Of a stretch of DNA of 64,000 bases, positions 11,201 through 24,500 are shown piece by piece; position 1 is the first letter of the stretch; each line of letters begins with the position of its first letter. The stretch lies in the NCBI GenBank assembly GCA_038380435.1, contig JAWZYU010000028.1, positions 23,420,201-23,484,200 on the forward strand. The letters are read 5' to 3'. Under the pieces are notes generated by a model. The model ran no database searches and was not told where the DNA came from. It was given only the letters and a program-made list of their open reading frames with translations. The position numbers and the translations under genes were made by a program. Source of the stretch: Ryuthela nishihirai. Taxonomy: Eukaryota; Arthropoda; Arachnida; Araneae; Heptathelidae.

Positions 11201-14200
11201 CATTTGGGAGGGCAATTTTGGTGCACAAACCTTTCTGAACTTGGCCAAGATCACCAAACTTCAACACCCAAAGAAAAAATTCATAATGTTTAGTAAAAAA
11301 AACAGCCAAGGAAGTTTTTTTCTATTTCATAACCAGTTCAGAAAATTTCGTGAATGTGAGAAGGCCAAGTTATGTTGTATAAACTGGCTGTGTTTAAAAT
11401 ATATGATACTGAAAAGAATCATTAAAAGAAATGAAAATCATATTTCAGGTTTAATGTTATATTATTCGGGAGGAAATTTCCTTTCGATAAATATTTAACT
11501 TAACTATTTTTATTCAGCAGGTTTTCTAAAATTAAGCCTTAATTGTATAGTGCGATCTTTTTTCACCATATCACATAAAAAAAGGCTTATTAAAATCAAT
11601 ATGCTTGCAAAATTGTTTATTATTTTTTATAAAATTCGTAATGAAATTCTGTTTAATTTGGTATATAACATGATCTGTTTCCATTGATTGGTTATTTTTT
11701 TTTAAATTCTAAAGTTGACTTGTTTATCTGACTCAGCACAATTGGCTAAAAGCCTGAAATTTTCTCAAAGTATGGTACAAAGAAAAAAAAATTACAAAAC
11801 GAGAAAAACATTTACTTAAAACCAAAAAAGTAATTTTTTGGTTATTCAGATAGATATATAGTCATTCTATTCATGTGCATTGTAATCATTTCTGTCTATT
11901 AGTTTTTTTTTTAAATAAATTTTTGTGTTGCCAGATGCATTTTTTTTACTACGACTCTAAAAAAGTCCTATTAAAATAAAACATCTTTTTTTTGTTAAAT
12001 ACTTTATTTTCAGAAAAACCCAGAATTAAATGCTGATTAATTTGGCATACAACATGTCATAATTCTTTTCATTAGTTATTTGGCAAAAAAGTTCTAAAGT
12101 TAAAGTTTTTTTTGGCTGAGCATAGGGAGAAAATAGCTTGGACTATGGATGGAAACCGGTTTTTCAGGCTGGACACTGAAAGGGTTAAAGGTAGTTAATG
12201 ACTCTTTCTCCTAATTTTACACTCTCACTCACTTAAACTACTTAAAAACTTGTGCTACTTAATCCTTACCATGTCAGACCTGAAAATGTGTTGAAAAAGT
12301 ATTGCTACTACTCTTAAAATCGAAACTATAAATAAAGCTATATTTAACACGAGACTTCTTAGCCAGAGCTGTTGTTGTGCAGCTGCCTACAGCGTAAAAG
12401 TGCATCATGGAAGAGCAGGTGCAGTTCTTTAGGTACAGTGACCAAGTTATTGCTCACACATGCAGTCAAGTGGCTACATAGTGGATTGCTTACAGAGAGC
12501 ACTGTTCTCACACACAGATAATGTCTTCATGCATCTAGTTAGTATTTTTACAATAAAACCTCCGTTTTCAATTCTGCAGATTTATTTTATTTCCATAAAT
12601 TATCGATCTTTCAGTCAGCTGGTCTACTGATTGGTTATTATCAATCTTTTTGGGTTATGCTACATTGGATGGTCAGCTTACAAGATGTTGCAAATATTTT
12701 ATTTAACATCACATTATGTTATTGGCACGGAAATCTGTCCTCCTGTAGGATGGCAATTTTGACAAGAGATTATCCCTCCCCCCGCTACACTGAGCATTTC
12801 TTTGCATATATAAAAGCTACTTATTCATTAAACCATGTGCATTTCCTCAAAACTCTTATGGATTAATGAACAGATTACGGCAACAATTTAAAATGCAATT
12901 CAATTTTAAATATTTGCATTAAGTACAATATACCTAGCATAATCAGTTTGTCAAAATGGCATGACTTTGACATGAGATTATTTAACAAATATTCACTAAT
13001 GAGATAAAAAAAAATTTGCCTCTTGATTTATTTATTTTTAAATTTTATTTGCTAACTTTGAGAGTGAATTTATTCAAATTTGTTTTCAAAACTGATTAGC
13101 TTAGTAGTGTAGGCTTGATTGGTTTTTGATCTCAATGAACTGAAAATATTTGAGAACAGTTGATGAATGTTATTTCACAGCCACAAGGTCGGTGTGACTA
13201 CAACTGGTGCACTACTGCTCTCTGTTCTGTAATCAGCGATTGTTTCTTGCTGCAATTCATTTTACAATACTGCATTTGAAAGTGCTCAACTGAAATTTTA
13301 TGATTCATTAATGCCCATAACGGTCCAAAACAGCACACATTTTGAAATGGACTGGTCCAAATAGTGCCATTCCCTTTGTCTTTAATACCCTCTACCCTTT
13401 TCTGAAATTTCTTGGGTGTTAAATGTTAAACTGTTTGTAGTATAGGTACTTTTCTACTTTCCATTTTAACCATATTCACATACAAAATCCTTATGCAACC
13501 ATGGGCTACAGAGGTCCAACCAGATTGTAATTTTCCTCTCCAGACATGTCTCTTCTGAACTATAGCTGCTGCATTTGGTCACTCTAGGCCAATTCGAGCA
13601 AGGTCCTGTTTGACACTGTCTGCCCATCGCCTCCTAGGTCTTCCCCTTTTTCTGAAACCCTCAGGCACAATGTTCATAATCCTGTTTGCAAATCTGCAGC
13701 TATGCATACGGGCAACATGGCCAAAATAATGCAATCTCTCTCTGCACAATATGCTGCTCAAAAGAGGTTGATGACTTCTTTTTTTAACCTCATCATTACT
13801 TACAAAGTCAAATCACCTAGTGCCCAAGATATTGCATAAGCATCTAGAATCAAAGGCATCAAGTTTCTTGCTATCCTGCTTACAAAAGGTCCATGTTTCG
13901 CTACCATAACTAACTTTAAAAAGACCAAACTATTATATAGCCTAATTTTAGTCTTTAGGTGTATATGCCTATATTTCCATACTCTATGTAGATTCTTGAA
14001 GGTCACACTGGCAATCTCTATTCTTCTATTTATCTCATACTGCACATCAGCAGTATCTGTTACATAGCTCCCAAATTAAACAGACACTTGCTCAAGAGTG
14101 CAGCCATTCAAATCAACTGAATCATCACCTGCCTGACCAATTTTCATCACTTTAGTTTTTTCTCTGTTTATCACCAAACCTACTCTATTACCAGTCTCAT

Positions 14201-17200
14201 GAACAGCCCTAATGAACGAATTCATCTCATCAACATCATTAGCCAACAATGCCAAATCATTTAAATAATCTAAATCAGAAATTTTTAAATATCTAGACCA
14301 TTTAAGGCCAAAATCTTTCCCTTGCAAAGAATTTGGCATAACATAATCAATAACCAAAGAGAAAAAAGAGATAAAATGTAACTCCACTAGCAATGCTAAA
14401 CCAATCGCTGCAAGATGTACCAACTCTCACACATGACGACTCAGTGTTACTATAGAGAGAGCTTTCATTACACTAACTTATCAGGTATTCCATATGATCT
14501 AACAATCAACCACAAATTATGCCAATTAACAGAGTCAAAAGCCTTTTTGATATAAAGCTAGTAACCACAGGTTTCTGAAACTCTAAACGTTTCTCAAGAA
14601 TGTACCGAAGTGAAAATATTTGATCAATACATCCCCTACCACTTCTGAATCCACACTGCTCATCACACACTTGTCCAACAACCAAATTCTTATTTCTATT
14701 AAGTATAATCATGCAAAGAACTTTACCTGGAACAGTTGGGTTGTTTTACCTCTGAGCGGCACTTTTTTGCACACCATGGGCTAAATGGCCAGGTCACATG
14801 GACCCCGAAGGCTCAGAGAAGGTTGGGGGAGGGGACCCACTGGAACAGCTGTTGGGAGACAGATGGTAGCCTCCCGTCAAGGCCATCAAGCGTGTTCTTT
14901 AACGTGCACAGGGTATGGCTCTCCCGCACACGGGGCCACGGCTTAACGTCCCATCCGACGGACGGCGGCCTTTCCAAGCCCATCGGTGTCCCCTACTGAC
15001 CGTGGGCAGGGCGGGGAATTTTGCGGAGATAAATCTCAACGCTGACCTAGCTGGGACTCGAACCTGGGAACTACAGATTACGAGCCTGGCGCGCTACCGA
15101 CTGAGCCACCCCTGCCCCTACCTGGAACAGAAAGTAAACTAATTCCCCTAAAATTATCACAAGAACTGCAATCACTTTTTTTAAAAATTGGGACAATGAA
15201 AGCTCTAGTAAAATTTTTAGGAACAACACCTTTGTCATAAAAAATATTCAAAATTTCAGTCAGCTATGTGACAACACAAATGTTCCCAGCTTTAAGCATT
15301 TCAGTGGTGATTTCATCCACCCCTGGAAATTTATGCAGTTTCAATTTATAGATAGCCAATCTGACTTCAGAATGCAATATAGGGTATCATTAAAGCCAGT
15401 AATGCATCTATCCTCATTACAAACAATGGGAGTATAAATAATCACATTTAAAACAACTCTGAAATGCTCAGCCTACTAAGCCATCACAGAATCCTCACCT
15501 TCAACCACCTTGCCCTGTTTATCCCTCAATCCCTGTGTATCTGTCTTGTTTCTTCCCACATTAAACATTAACAATATGGTACAACCCCACGATGTTATGC
15601 TGTCTAACTGCTTCCTCTGTTTTGTCAGCCAAGCTATCAAGCCAAAGATTCTTATCAGCTGTTAACTGATCCTTTACACATTTATTAAGCTCGTTGTAAT
15701 GCCTTCTGTTAGGGCTAGTAGGGTGGTGATTAATATTAATCCTGCACTTCCTTCTTTCAGAAATAAGTTCCTTAGCCTTATTACTGAAATTATTTTGTTT
15801 CCTCTGTTCCCTCTTATGCAAAAGAATACCGTTTGTTTCAAGAAAAGCCTGTTTAAAGTGATCCCATTCTTTCTCAACCTCAACAATAAGCAAACCAAGA
15901 CTGTCATAATGACTAAGTAGCCTATCATGGTATGTTTTGGCTATATCTGGATCTTTCAGACCTTCAGAATTGAAGGTAATTTTCTTAACCTTAGCACAAC
16001 ATTTCTTAAGCTTCAGCTGCAAGACACTTTTGGCAGGTAATGGTAAGACCCAATTTCAGCTCCCCTGTATGATCTGGTGTTCCTAACTGAACTGGACCAT
16101 TTGCTGTTAATTAAAATATATCATATTTCTGTGCAACCCATGTATATTTATAAATGTTCTGATGTTTGTAGTATGTGTTAGTTATTCGTAAACCATTAAG
16201 TTTACTAACATTGTTAGGAGATGTTCCCCATTGCCATTGGCCTAAAACTTCTGCCCAAAGGTCAGAGTCAGTACCAACTTTAGCATTGAAGTCACCTAGC
16301 ACAAGAGAAATATCTCCTTCACAGAATTCAAAATATCCTGATGCTGGCTGTAAAACATCTTGTTCTCATCAGAGAACTCTGTGGGGGCATAACAACAGAT
16401 GATATTCAAGTCTTTAATTTTTGTTTTAAATTTTGCTCTAAGTAATCTTTCATTAATGCAGTCATATCCTAGAAGAGATCACTGGTTGTCTGCTGAGAAG
16501 CAAACCTACACCTTGGAGATGCTTTCCATCCTCCCTCCCTGAAAAGAGAAATCTAAAGTTATTTTTAAGTATCTCACTTTTACCTGTCCATCTGGTCTCT
16601 TGCAAGCCTAGAATATCTATGTTATAATGCTGGAATTAATGCGTGAGGACATAAAGAGAATAATCTCTATGTAATGCCTCACATTCCACATTCCTGCAGA
16701 GAGAAAATGATCAGTAGGATTTTTAAAGAAACTAGGTTTATTGAGAGAGGTAGGGCCAACAATATCAAACAGCCCCATGATCGCAGGCATGGGCAAAGAC
16801 CTTTCCTCCTCTGTTAAAGGCTGAAGTCGCTGATGCTGGTAGGAACTTCAGGCATATTACACCAGTTTAGGATTGGTGAAGCCCAACTTCTAATGAGAGT
16901 TGATGTTCTCCCACTGCTAAAGGATGAAGCCACCCATGTTGGTAGGAACTTCAGCACCACCTTTTCAATTGGACCTTTTCAAGTAAAGAGAGGCATTACT
17001 CCAGGTAGAATTGACAATGCCTAACTAGCTAAGTGAGGTTCAGGTACCTGCAATGGCCTCTGATCAGGATTATCCACCAGCTGATATAGATATCCCGTAA
17101 CTCTCTTTATTGAGGGCTGGCAACCCACAGAAAACACAGTGGCGGATTCTCCCTCAACCGAGGCCCACCAATGCAGCAAGTCCAGGATCCATAATCAAAG

Positions 17201-18530
17201 CTCAAATCCATAAAAAAAAGTCCAGTCTAATAGGTATAAATGGTCAGCACCAGAACCCTGTCAAGTTGACCACTCTTCAGCAGGGTTGAAAAAAAAAGAA
17301 AAAAGTGGCCATAGATGACCAGATCAGTAGGCCACACTGAACTGGCAGCTCTCCCCTTCCGTTCCAAAAGAGAACATCTTTTTGGAAAGGTACTAAAGAC
17401 CTGCACCATGAGAAAGTGGGGTCGGACATTAGGTGCTAGACCTGGCCAGTTCTGTGCAATCATCACTGGGAATTGGTACATAGCTCTCCTTCCAATTTAT
17501 GCTTAGCTAAGGAAAAATCAACACCTCTCCTACATAAGATATGCTTCTAAGAGAGAAAGCTGGAACAAGTGCAAAATCACTGGGAATTGGTACATAGCTC
17601 TCCTTCCAATTTATGCTTAGCTAAGGGAAAAATCAAACACCTCTCCTACATAAGATATGCTTCTAAGAGAGAACTTTTTCACAATCCCTTCAATCTCATT
17701 ATAATGAGCTATTAATATATATATGTAAACATTTAAAACATTTGCACTTTAAAAAATTTTAAACATCAATTTTTATAACTTAATACTTAAAATATTTCTT
17801 CTTACCAGATGGACATCCCTATTCTTTGATCTTGCCTTCTCCAAGTTTCTATTTGCAGCTTCATAATTGGCCAGACATCTCAGTCTCCTATACAGAAGAT
17901 TCTACAGAAAACAAATGTTTGTTAACTATAAATATTCCAATATACACTAAAATAAAGACTAAAATGTTTTAAAATATAACTAATCTGCCCAAACTAATAA
18001 ATTACATCTTATGTATGCCCCTTAATTATTTCCCATTGTGGGCAAAATGCTCAAAAATAAAGAAAAATAAATAAATACTGTAAGGTCAAGGTTAGTGTGC
18101 AAAACCTTTTATAGTTTAATGTTTCAGTAACCCAAAAGAAGAAACTTTCATACCAAATATAGTGAAACCTACCTCAACATATACCATTATTCAACACACA
18201 TCTAGAAAAAACAACCATATATTTGAGACACAGATGTAATTCTATTAAAGATAATGCGTTTGAAATCTATATTGCATGACCACCTCCTAACATGACAAGC
18301 ATATAAGTTGTTCATCATATTAGTAACTAAAATGAACTGTATTGAGGGCTGCTTTCCTAACAGTCAACAAACATGTTGAGCACATTAGAAATCATAAATT
18401 TTCTTTTCTAGTTATGTTTAGATTGTTTCAAAAAAATGTGCTATTTTCATTTGTTGTCCATCATTCTGTAGACATTCAACTTTTTTTTTCTGGTAAAAAT
18501 TCTTTTTGGTTTGATAGGTACTATAATATA

Positions 18531-18582
<52 letters not shown>

Positions 18583-21500
18583 ATACCCCCTCAAGCAGCT
18601 GCTTGCCACAGAGGTCTGACAGGAACATGTCAGTTTATATGCCACAGTAGAAGATCTGAGAGGATGGCAGGACCTCAGCAGAAAACAACACGAACATCCA
18701 TGCCTTACCCGGGGCTCGAACCCAGGTCCCGTAGATCAGTAGCCAAGCGCGCTAACCACTCGGCTGTTCCAAATCTTCCAGTTTTAATTTTCACCATTAA
18801 AAGGCATTCAAGTTGGAAATTATAAATTTTTTTTCTTTTAAAAAAATTACTTATTCACCAGAGGCAGCTGCTTTTTCTTAGTTGATATTTTAACACAGTT
18901 AGAAATGCCTTTTCTTAACCTTTGAGACCTAACCCAGACTCAGTCCAACTTTTCACATGTTAAATGATAAAAATTAGGCTTCAAAGAATTAAATAAATTA
19001 ATTTTATTAGCTTTATGCTATGAACTGTTTTACAAGAATGGGGAAATTGTTATTTTGATTATGCTAAGTTATGAAATTTATGCACAATCTGTTGCAGTTT
19101 TTTTTAATCAAAGTAGGCAACAGTTCTTCAAATTTTAAATGTGCTCCAGCAACAATGAAATAATTTTGCCTCAGTTTTCATAGAATAACAGTCAGCAGAG
19201 AATTAGAATAACATCAAGATTTAAAACATTTCTGATACTGTTTTATCATGACAGAAGGGAAAAAAAATGGAAATACTATCTTTAGGAACACCAACTAACA
19301 TTATCAAAGAAAGTATAGTTTTAGGAATGATCTTGCTACAATATTTAATTTTGGTAGGATGCAAATTGTAAATATTTTGCAGCTTACTGAAAGTAAATAA
19401 TTGAAATGAGGATTTTCAGCACAAAATGTTGCTCATGTCAGTGGCAATGTGGTAAGAGAAAAAGGCAAAATAAGAAATGCCTTCCATGGAAGTAACTAGA
19501 TTTGTCTGGTTAAATCGGTCCTACGTAATGGGAATGCCTGCATATTTCCACAATTCTCTGTGTTAGCAAGCACGCACATGAGGGCAGCACCATTCCGCGT
19601 TAAGCTAATCTATGCTAATGGTAAGTATATAGCAATCTGGTCAAAGTCATATGGTAAAGAATCAGACAGATGGCTAATCAAGTACAATAAACTAGATTCT
19701 TTCTCAGAAAAACAAACGGGAATAATGAATACTTAAATACTAGACGAATGCTGTTGAAAAGAGATTTAAATAGATAAAATTATAATCTTGAATTTATAGT
19801 AAGATTCCCATTCACATAACACAGAAATTCTCTAATATTTTGTTAGGGCAGTCTAACTCAGTTCCATATATTGTAAAGGTTTCTGTGATTCCAAAATATT
19901 ATTTATTCAAAAGTGATCTCAGAATTTTTTTCAAATTAACTCATGTCATCGTTATGTTGCCGACATATTGATGCAGCCACTTGTCTTGCAGATCCAGTTT
20001 GGAATAGATTCGATAGAAACAGAGTTTCGCTTCTGCAAAACATCACACAATACTGCATCATCGTTCAGACTTCTAGTTAAAAACAGTAGAAAGTAGACAG
20101 AATAGTCATATATGAACAAATTCGTATCAGAATCCAATTTTGGAGCAAGCGGTAAAAAGCATAATAACCTACACTGCTACGAAGCAAGTAACAAGCAAAA
20201 CAGCAGATCGTCAGTGCCAAGCAGACGAAAATTTAACTAGTGCTGCTGTCGCTTCACATCTTGAAATCAGCAGGCATTCCCATTACATAGACACTGGGTT
20301 AAATACAGGCCAAAGGCTGTATGTGTCATATTCAAAATATACAAATTGCAAAAGGTGCTAACATTTTTGTATACTTGCTTTAACTATGAAATGAGATTGC
20401 AGTGCTATTTTCCTAAATATTATAGTAATGCTATTTCCTCAAATATATATGAAAATTAAATAAATGGGTATCGGCAGAGCTGCACAATATTGTTAAATTT
20501 CCTAAAATTATTAAGCCTTTTAAGGGGGTTGGAATGGTCGGAGGAATACTCAGATAATGCAGAATATTCTGCCACTTTTGGAATTGATAAATTAAATATT
20601 AAAAAATTTCTTGTATTCAGCTTAACACAAAAAAATCAGACTAAATTAAAAATCAATCATTTAGTGGAAACTAGGAGTGATAAGATATTCATGTAATTGA
20701 GGTAAAAATGTAGCTGATTTTAAAAGTCTAACATTGACTGCACTACTTTCATCTAACAAGGAAGATATAAATAAGGATCAAACTTCAGATGCTGCTAATA
20801 TAAAATTCATGATATTGGATGTACAAGTCTAAGTTCAAAGCAAATATGCATAGACTCCTTCCACAAGAAAATATCAATATTTTTAAAAGTGGCTTTAACC
20901 TTTAAAAGAGCAAAAGAAAGTTAACAAATAGAATTTAAAAGACTCATTTTGCCATCTTTTCTAAATTAGTTTATTATTCCAATTTATTGCTAATTTTTTT
21001 TCAGTTTCACTACCTAAACCTGAAGTTCTGAAACACATTTTTCTTTTGGGAGTGAAAAGTACCTAGGCAAGCTTTACTGCACCATTTCAAGTATTTAAGG
21101 AACATTATACTGTAATTGCTAATATTATCCACATAGTCTTGCTCAATCAACAAACTTATTAACAAAGGTTTGCTTAACTCAATATTAATTTTAAACTGAT
21201 TAAAATTTAACCTCTTAAAAAAATAGTTCTGGTAGTATAGTGCTTGATACTATGGTTGGGTATTTATCTGCTCAACACCTTCAGCCATTGTGACACCCAT
21301 ATTGGAACCCACATAGAAGGCAACTGTTAAGAAGTGCAGCCTAGCAGACAGATAACTTTAACCTCAATCTGGATGGTGAGGAGGAACATGGCTAATGCTG
21401 ATTGGTTCAGATGGGAAGGACTGCTAACACTTGATGATGCACATACAAGTCATGCAGCACCTGCAGCATGACACACATATGCATCAAGCAGAAGTGAACA

Positions 21501-24500
21501 TGCTAAATGGATTAAATAATAATATTCATTTAATCAAAAATAGTTGCAATTTCCAACTCAATATTGAAACAAATTTCAAAATAAATTGAATTATCAAATT
21601 AATATTTTATGCACAGTTCAATTAAATGTATCTTAAGAATTTTAGGCATAACCACAATAGAAAACAATTAAAATTAACTAAAGAAGAACATTGCCTCTGG
21701 TGCATTTGGGAACATGTTTTCAAAGAGAATGAAAATTTTTTGTTTAGCTACTTTTTCACTCCTTAAAATGTTTAATTCAAGCTGATGGATGATAAGAGAA
21801 AAAGAAAATAGTATTTTATAGCAATTATGTAGCATAAAATGTATTTGTCTTATTCCTTAAATTTCAAAAGTTGCTTTTCTCATACTTCTCTGAGAAAACA
21901 GGGTAGACTATTACTGTCAGTGGAATATCTCCTGACACTCTAGCACAAAAACTGCAAATTTCTACTATAAATAAATCAGTTGCAATATTTGTGAAAAGTT
22001 TTGCCATTTCCATATTTAGTGCCCTCTAACAATGTAAATTAAAACTAAGGATTTAAAAACTGTGAACTTAATATTTCATTAATACCTATCCAACTAAAAG
22101 AGTTTTCCAATTATCTCTTAAAACAAAACAGTTATGTTTCCAACAAACCTTTGGCATAAGAGGTCAAACTCATTGCTGCCAATGGAAACTTCATGACTGT
22201 CACACATTCCACCACTAAAATTCCAAATTTCTAGCCTAAATAAATCATTCACAATATTTGTTAAAACTTTTTGATTTGTTTTCCACAGTTGCAGGGCACA
22301 GTTATAGCTCTGGAGGGGAGGAGATTCACAAAGTAAAAATCATAATATTTCATCAATACCTATCCAACCCAAAATGAATTTTTTATTTATCTCTAAAAAC
22401 AATTATTTCTTAAAAACATAAAAGTTGCACTTTCCCACTACCCCTTGGAGTAAGGGGTCAACTCATTACTGCCAACAAAAACTTCATAATTTCCACACAT
22501 TCCACCACCAAAATTTCAAATTTCTAGCAGGAATACAATCATTTGCAATTTTGTTTAAAATTTTGGAATTTATCATTTTCTACCATTAGAGGGCACAATT
22601 ATAATGTGCCCTCTAATTTTTTTTTTTTTAGGTAGATTCAGAAGTTGTGAATCATAATACACTGGTTTCCATAAATTAAGGAAAATCCCTATGTTAAGTC
22701 AATGAGAAGCTAACGTCAAAGCTCTGTAACATCTAAAATAAGTTTTCTCGTTTTGAAAAATGTGATTGCAGATAAAGATCTCAATCAAATAAATCAATAT
22801 CTTGATTTTCAACAATATTCTTTCAGTATTTAATGAGTTATGGAAGTTTGAATATTTAACAACAGTAATGCCAGTCTTAAGAAACTTATACAAAGTTGAA
22901 GAATAGCGAAAGAATTCTTTACACAAAGTTCTAAAACACAAACTTATTTTATTAAACATTTTAACACAATACTTATTACTAAGTTTTAATTAACTTCTGA
23001 AGTCAATTTTCATGGCTGGCATTGTTATTGCTAAATATTCAAACTTCCATAACATTAAATACTGAACGAATATTGTTGAAAATTGAGATATTGATTTATG
23101 TGATTGAGATCTTTATCTCAATCACATTTTTCAAAACAAAAATATTATTTTAGAAGTTATAGAGCTTTGACGTTAGCTTCCCATTGACTTAACATAGGGA
23201 TTTTCCTTAATTTATGGAAACCAGTGTATTTCATCCATGCCTATCCAATACAAAAAAAAATTTATCTCCATAAATAGAAAAGTTTTGATGTCTACAGATG
23301 GACAGACAGAGGCAAATGAATAAGTAAACACATTATCTCTTTTTCTTCCCCAAATATTAGATAAAAAGGTATAGAAAAAATATTAGCAAAGAAAGCAGTT
23401 TATTACATTTCTCCTATAATTAAAGAAGCAAAGTTTAGGAACAATATTAAAAAAATATATTCTAGGTACAAAAAATGATTTAATAATTAATATCTATAAA
23501 GCTGAAGATATGCTTAATTCCTACTACTCATTCTACATATACTTCAAAGTAAATTATTGGGAAAGTTTATAAGCTTTTTATGAAAAAATGCTACCTGAGG
23601 ATTAAATATCAAAATCATATCTATTTAAATATTGATTTTCAAAACTATTTATTCCTTAAAGTGTTATGAAAGCTGGAAAACAATTTACACTTCCTAAACT
23701 TTCCAACATATTTACAAGCACTAGAAAGATGATACACAAAAACAGGAATAAGAATGCAAAGCATTATTGTGTGCGAGTAAAACTTGCCTTTGCTGCAGCT
23801 GTATCTCTCATATAATACCTTAATGTATCTGACAATTTAAGGTCTTCATCAGAAGCTACTCGTCCTTCAATTTTCTGAAAGTAAAATTAAATCTAAGCAA
23901 TTGCAATAAGTGAGACCCAAATTTACATCATCTAAAAGTGGAAACAGTTTGAGATAATATTTTCACTAAAGAAAATATATAAAAATTAAGCAATGAAAAT
24001 AAAACAAATTAAAAAAAATGCCTATCCTATGTATGTGTCTTAAAGAGTAAATCAACCAATGATGAAATCACTTACTGAATTTGTATTAGCTTCAAAGGAA
24101 GCTAGGGTGACAGCAATTTGCTCAGTTGGTAAGAGAAATCATTTTTGTTGTTCTATCTCCTTTTGAAGTTAATATGAATTCAATGAGTGAGTTCATCACC
24201 GATATTATTTACATTTACTTTTCAGGATGCATATGGAAAAATAGATTTTTCTAATTTTTTAATTTATATGTTTCATTTTTTGCTTTTTTGTGGCAACTTT
24301 ACAGGGAGCTTTGTCATTAAAAACACCTATTTTCTTCTTCTTTGGACATAAAAATTGCTACATTCTTTATCCTAGTCTGCATGTCTAAGCTTTCATTGGA
24401 TATACACTACATGACCAAAAGTATCTGGACACTCACTCATCTGCAATCTCCTGGTAATAGGAAAGGAATTAATATCACATTTATCCACCCTTTGCTGCTA

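Larger units (their letters stand above)
13497..17690 (-). mobile_element. APE-type LINE (non-LTR retrotransposon), nearly full span, dead
   Basis: Read on the minus strand: a 5' region with a tandem duplication (17464-17681), an endonuclease part containing [16 protein letters not shown] (16302), and a linker ORF of 153 codons at 15561-16022. RT parts follow: [20 protein letters not shown] near 14670 and [14 protein letters not shown] near 14270, where the catalytic YADD reads YLND. The C-terminal [16 protein letters not shown] is near 13755, with KRGRPRRRW after it. A SINE A is inserted at 14736-15118. Multiple stops and shifts. The tail end contains CCCATGGTTGC near 13497. Confidence 0.88.

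Noticed and set aside
14736..14999. An 87-codon frame ([15 protein letters not shown]...) found again at 29455-29718, 44766-45029 and 50917-51180
   Set aside because: It lies antisense to SINE A in every case and recurs only because the SINE does. Old SINE copies do not keep it, so it is not a gene.
18534..18583. AAAT tract considered as a stand-alone microsatellite or CRISPR-like array
   Set aside because: It is the tail of SINE B. No spacer structure exists anywhere in the window and the DNA is eukaryotic.
20140..20361. A 73-codon plus-strand frame with moderate GC
   Set aside because: No recognisable family, no splice context and no support from the opposite strand; treated as random.
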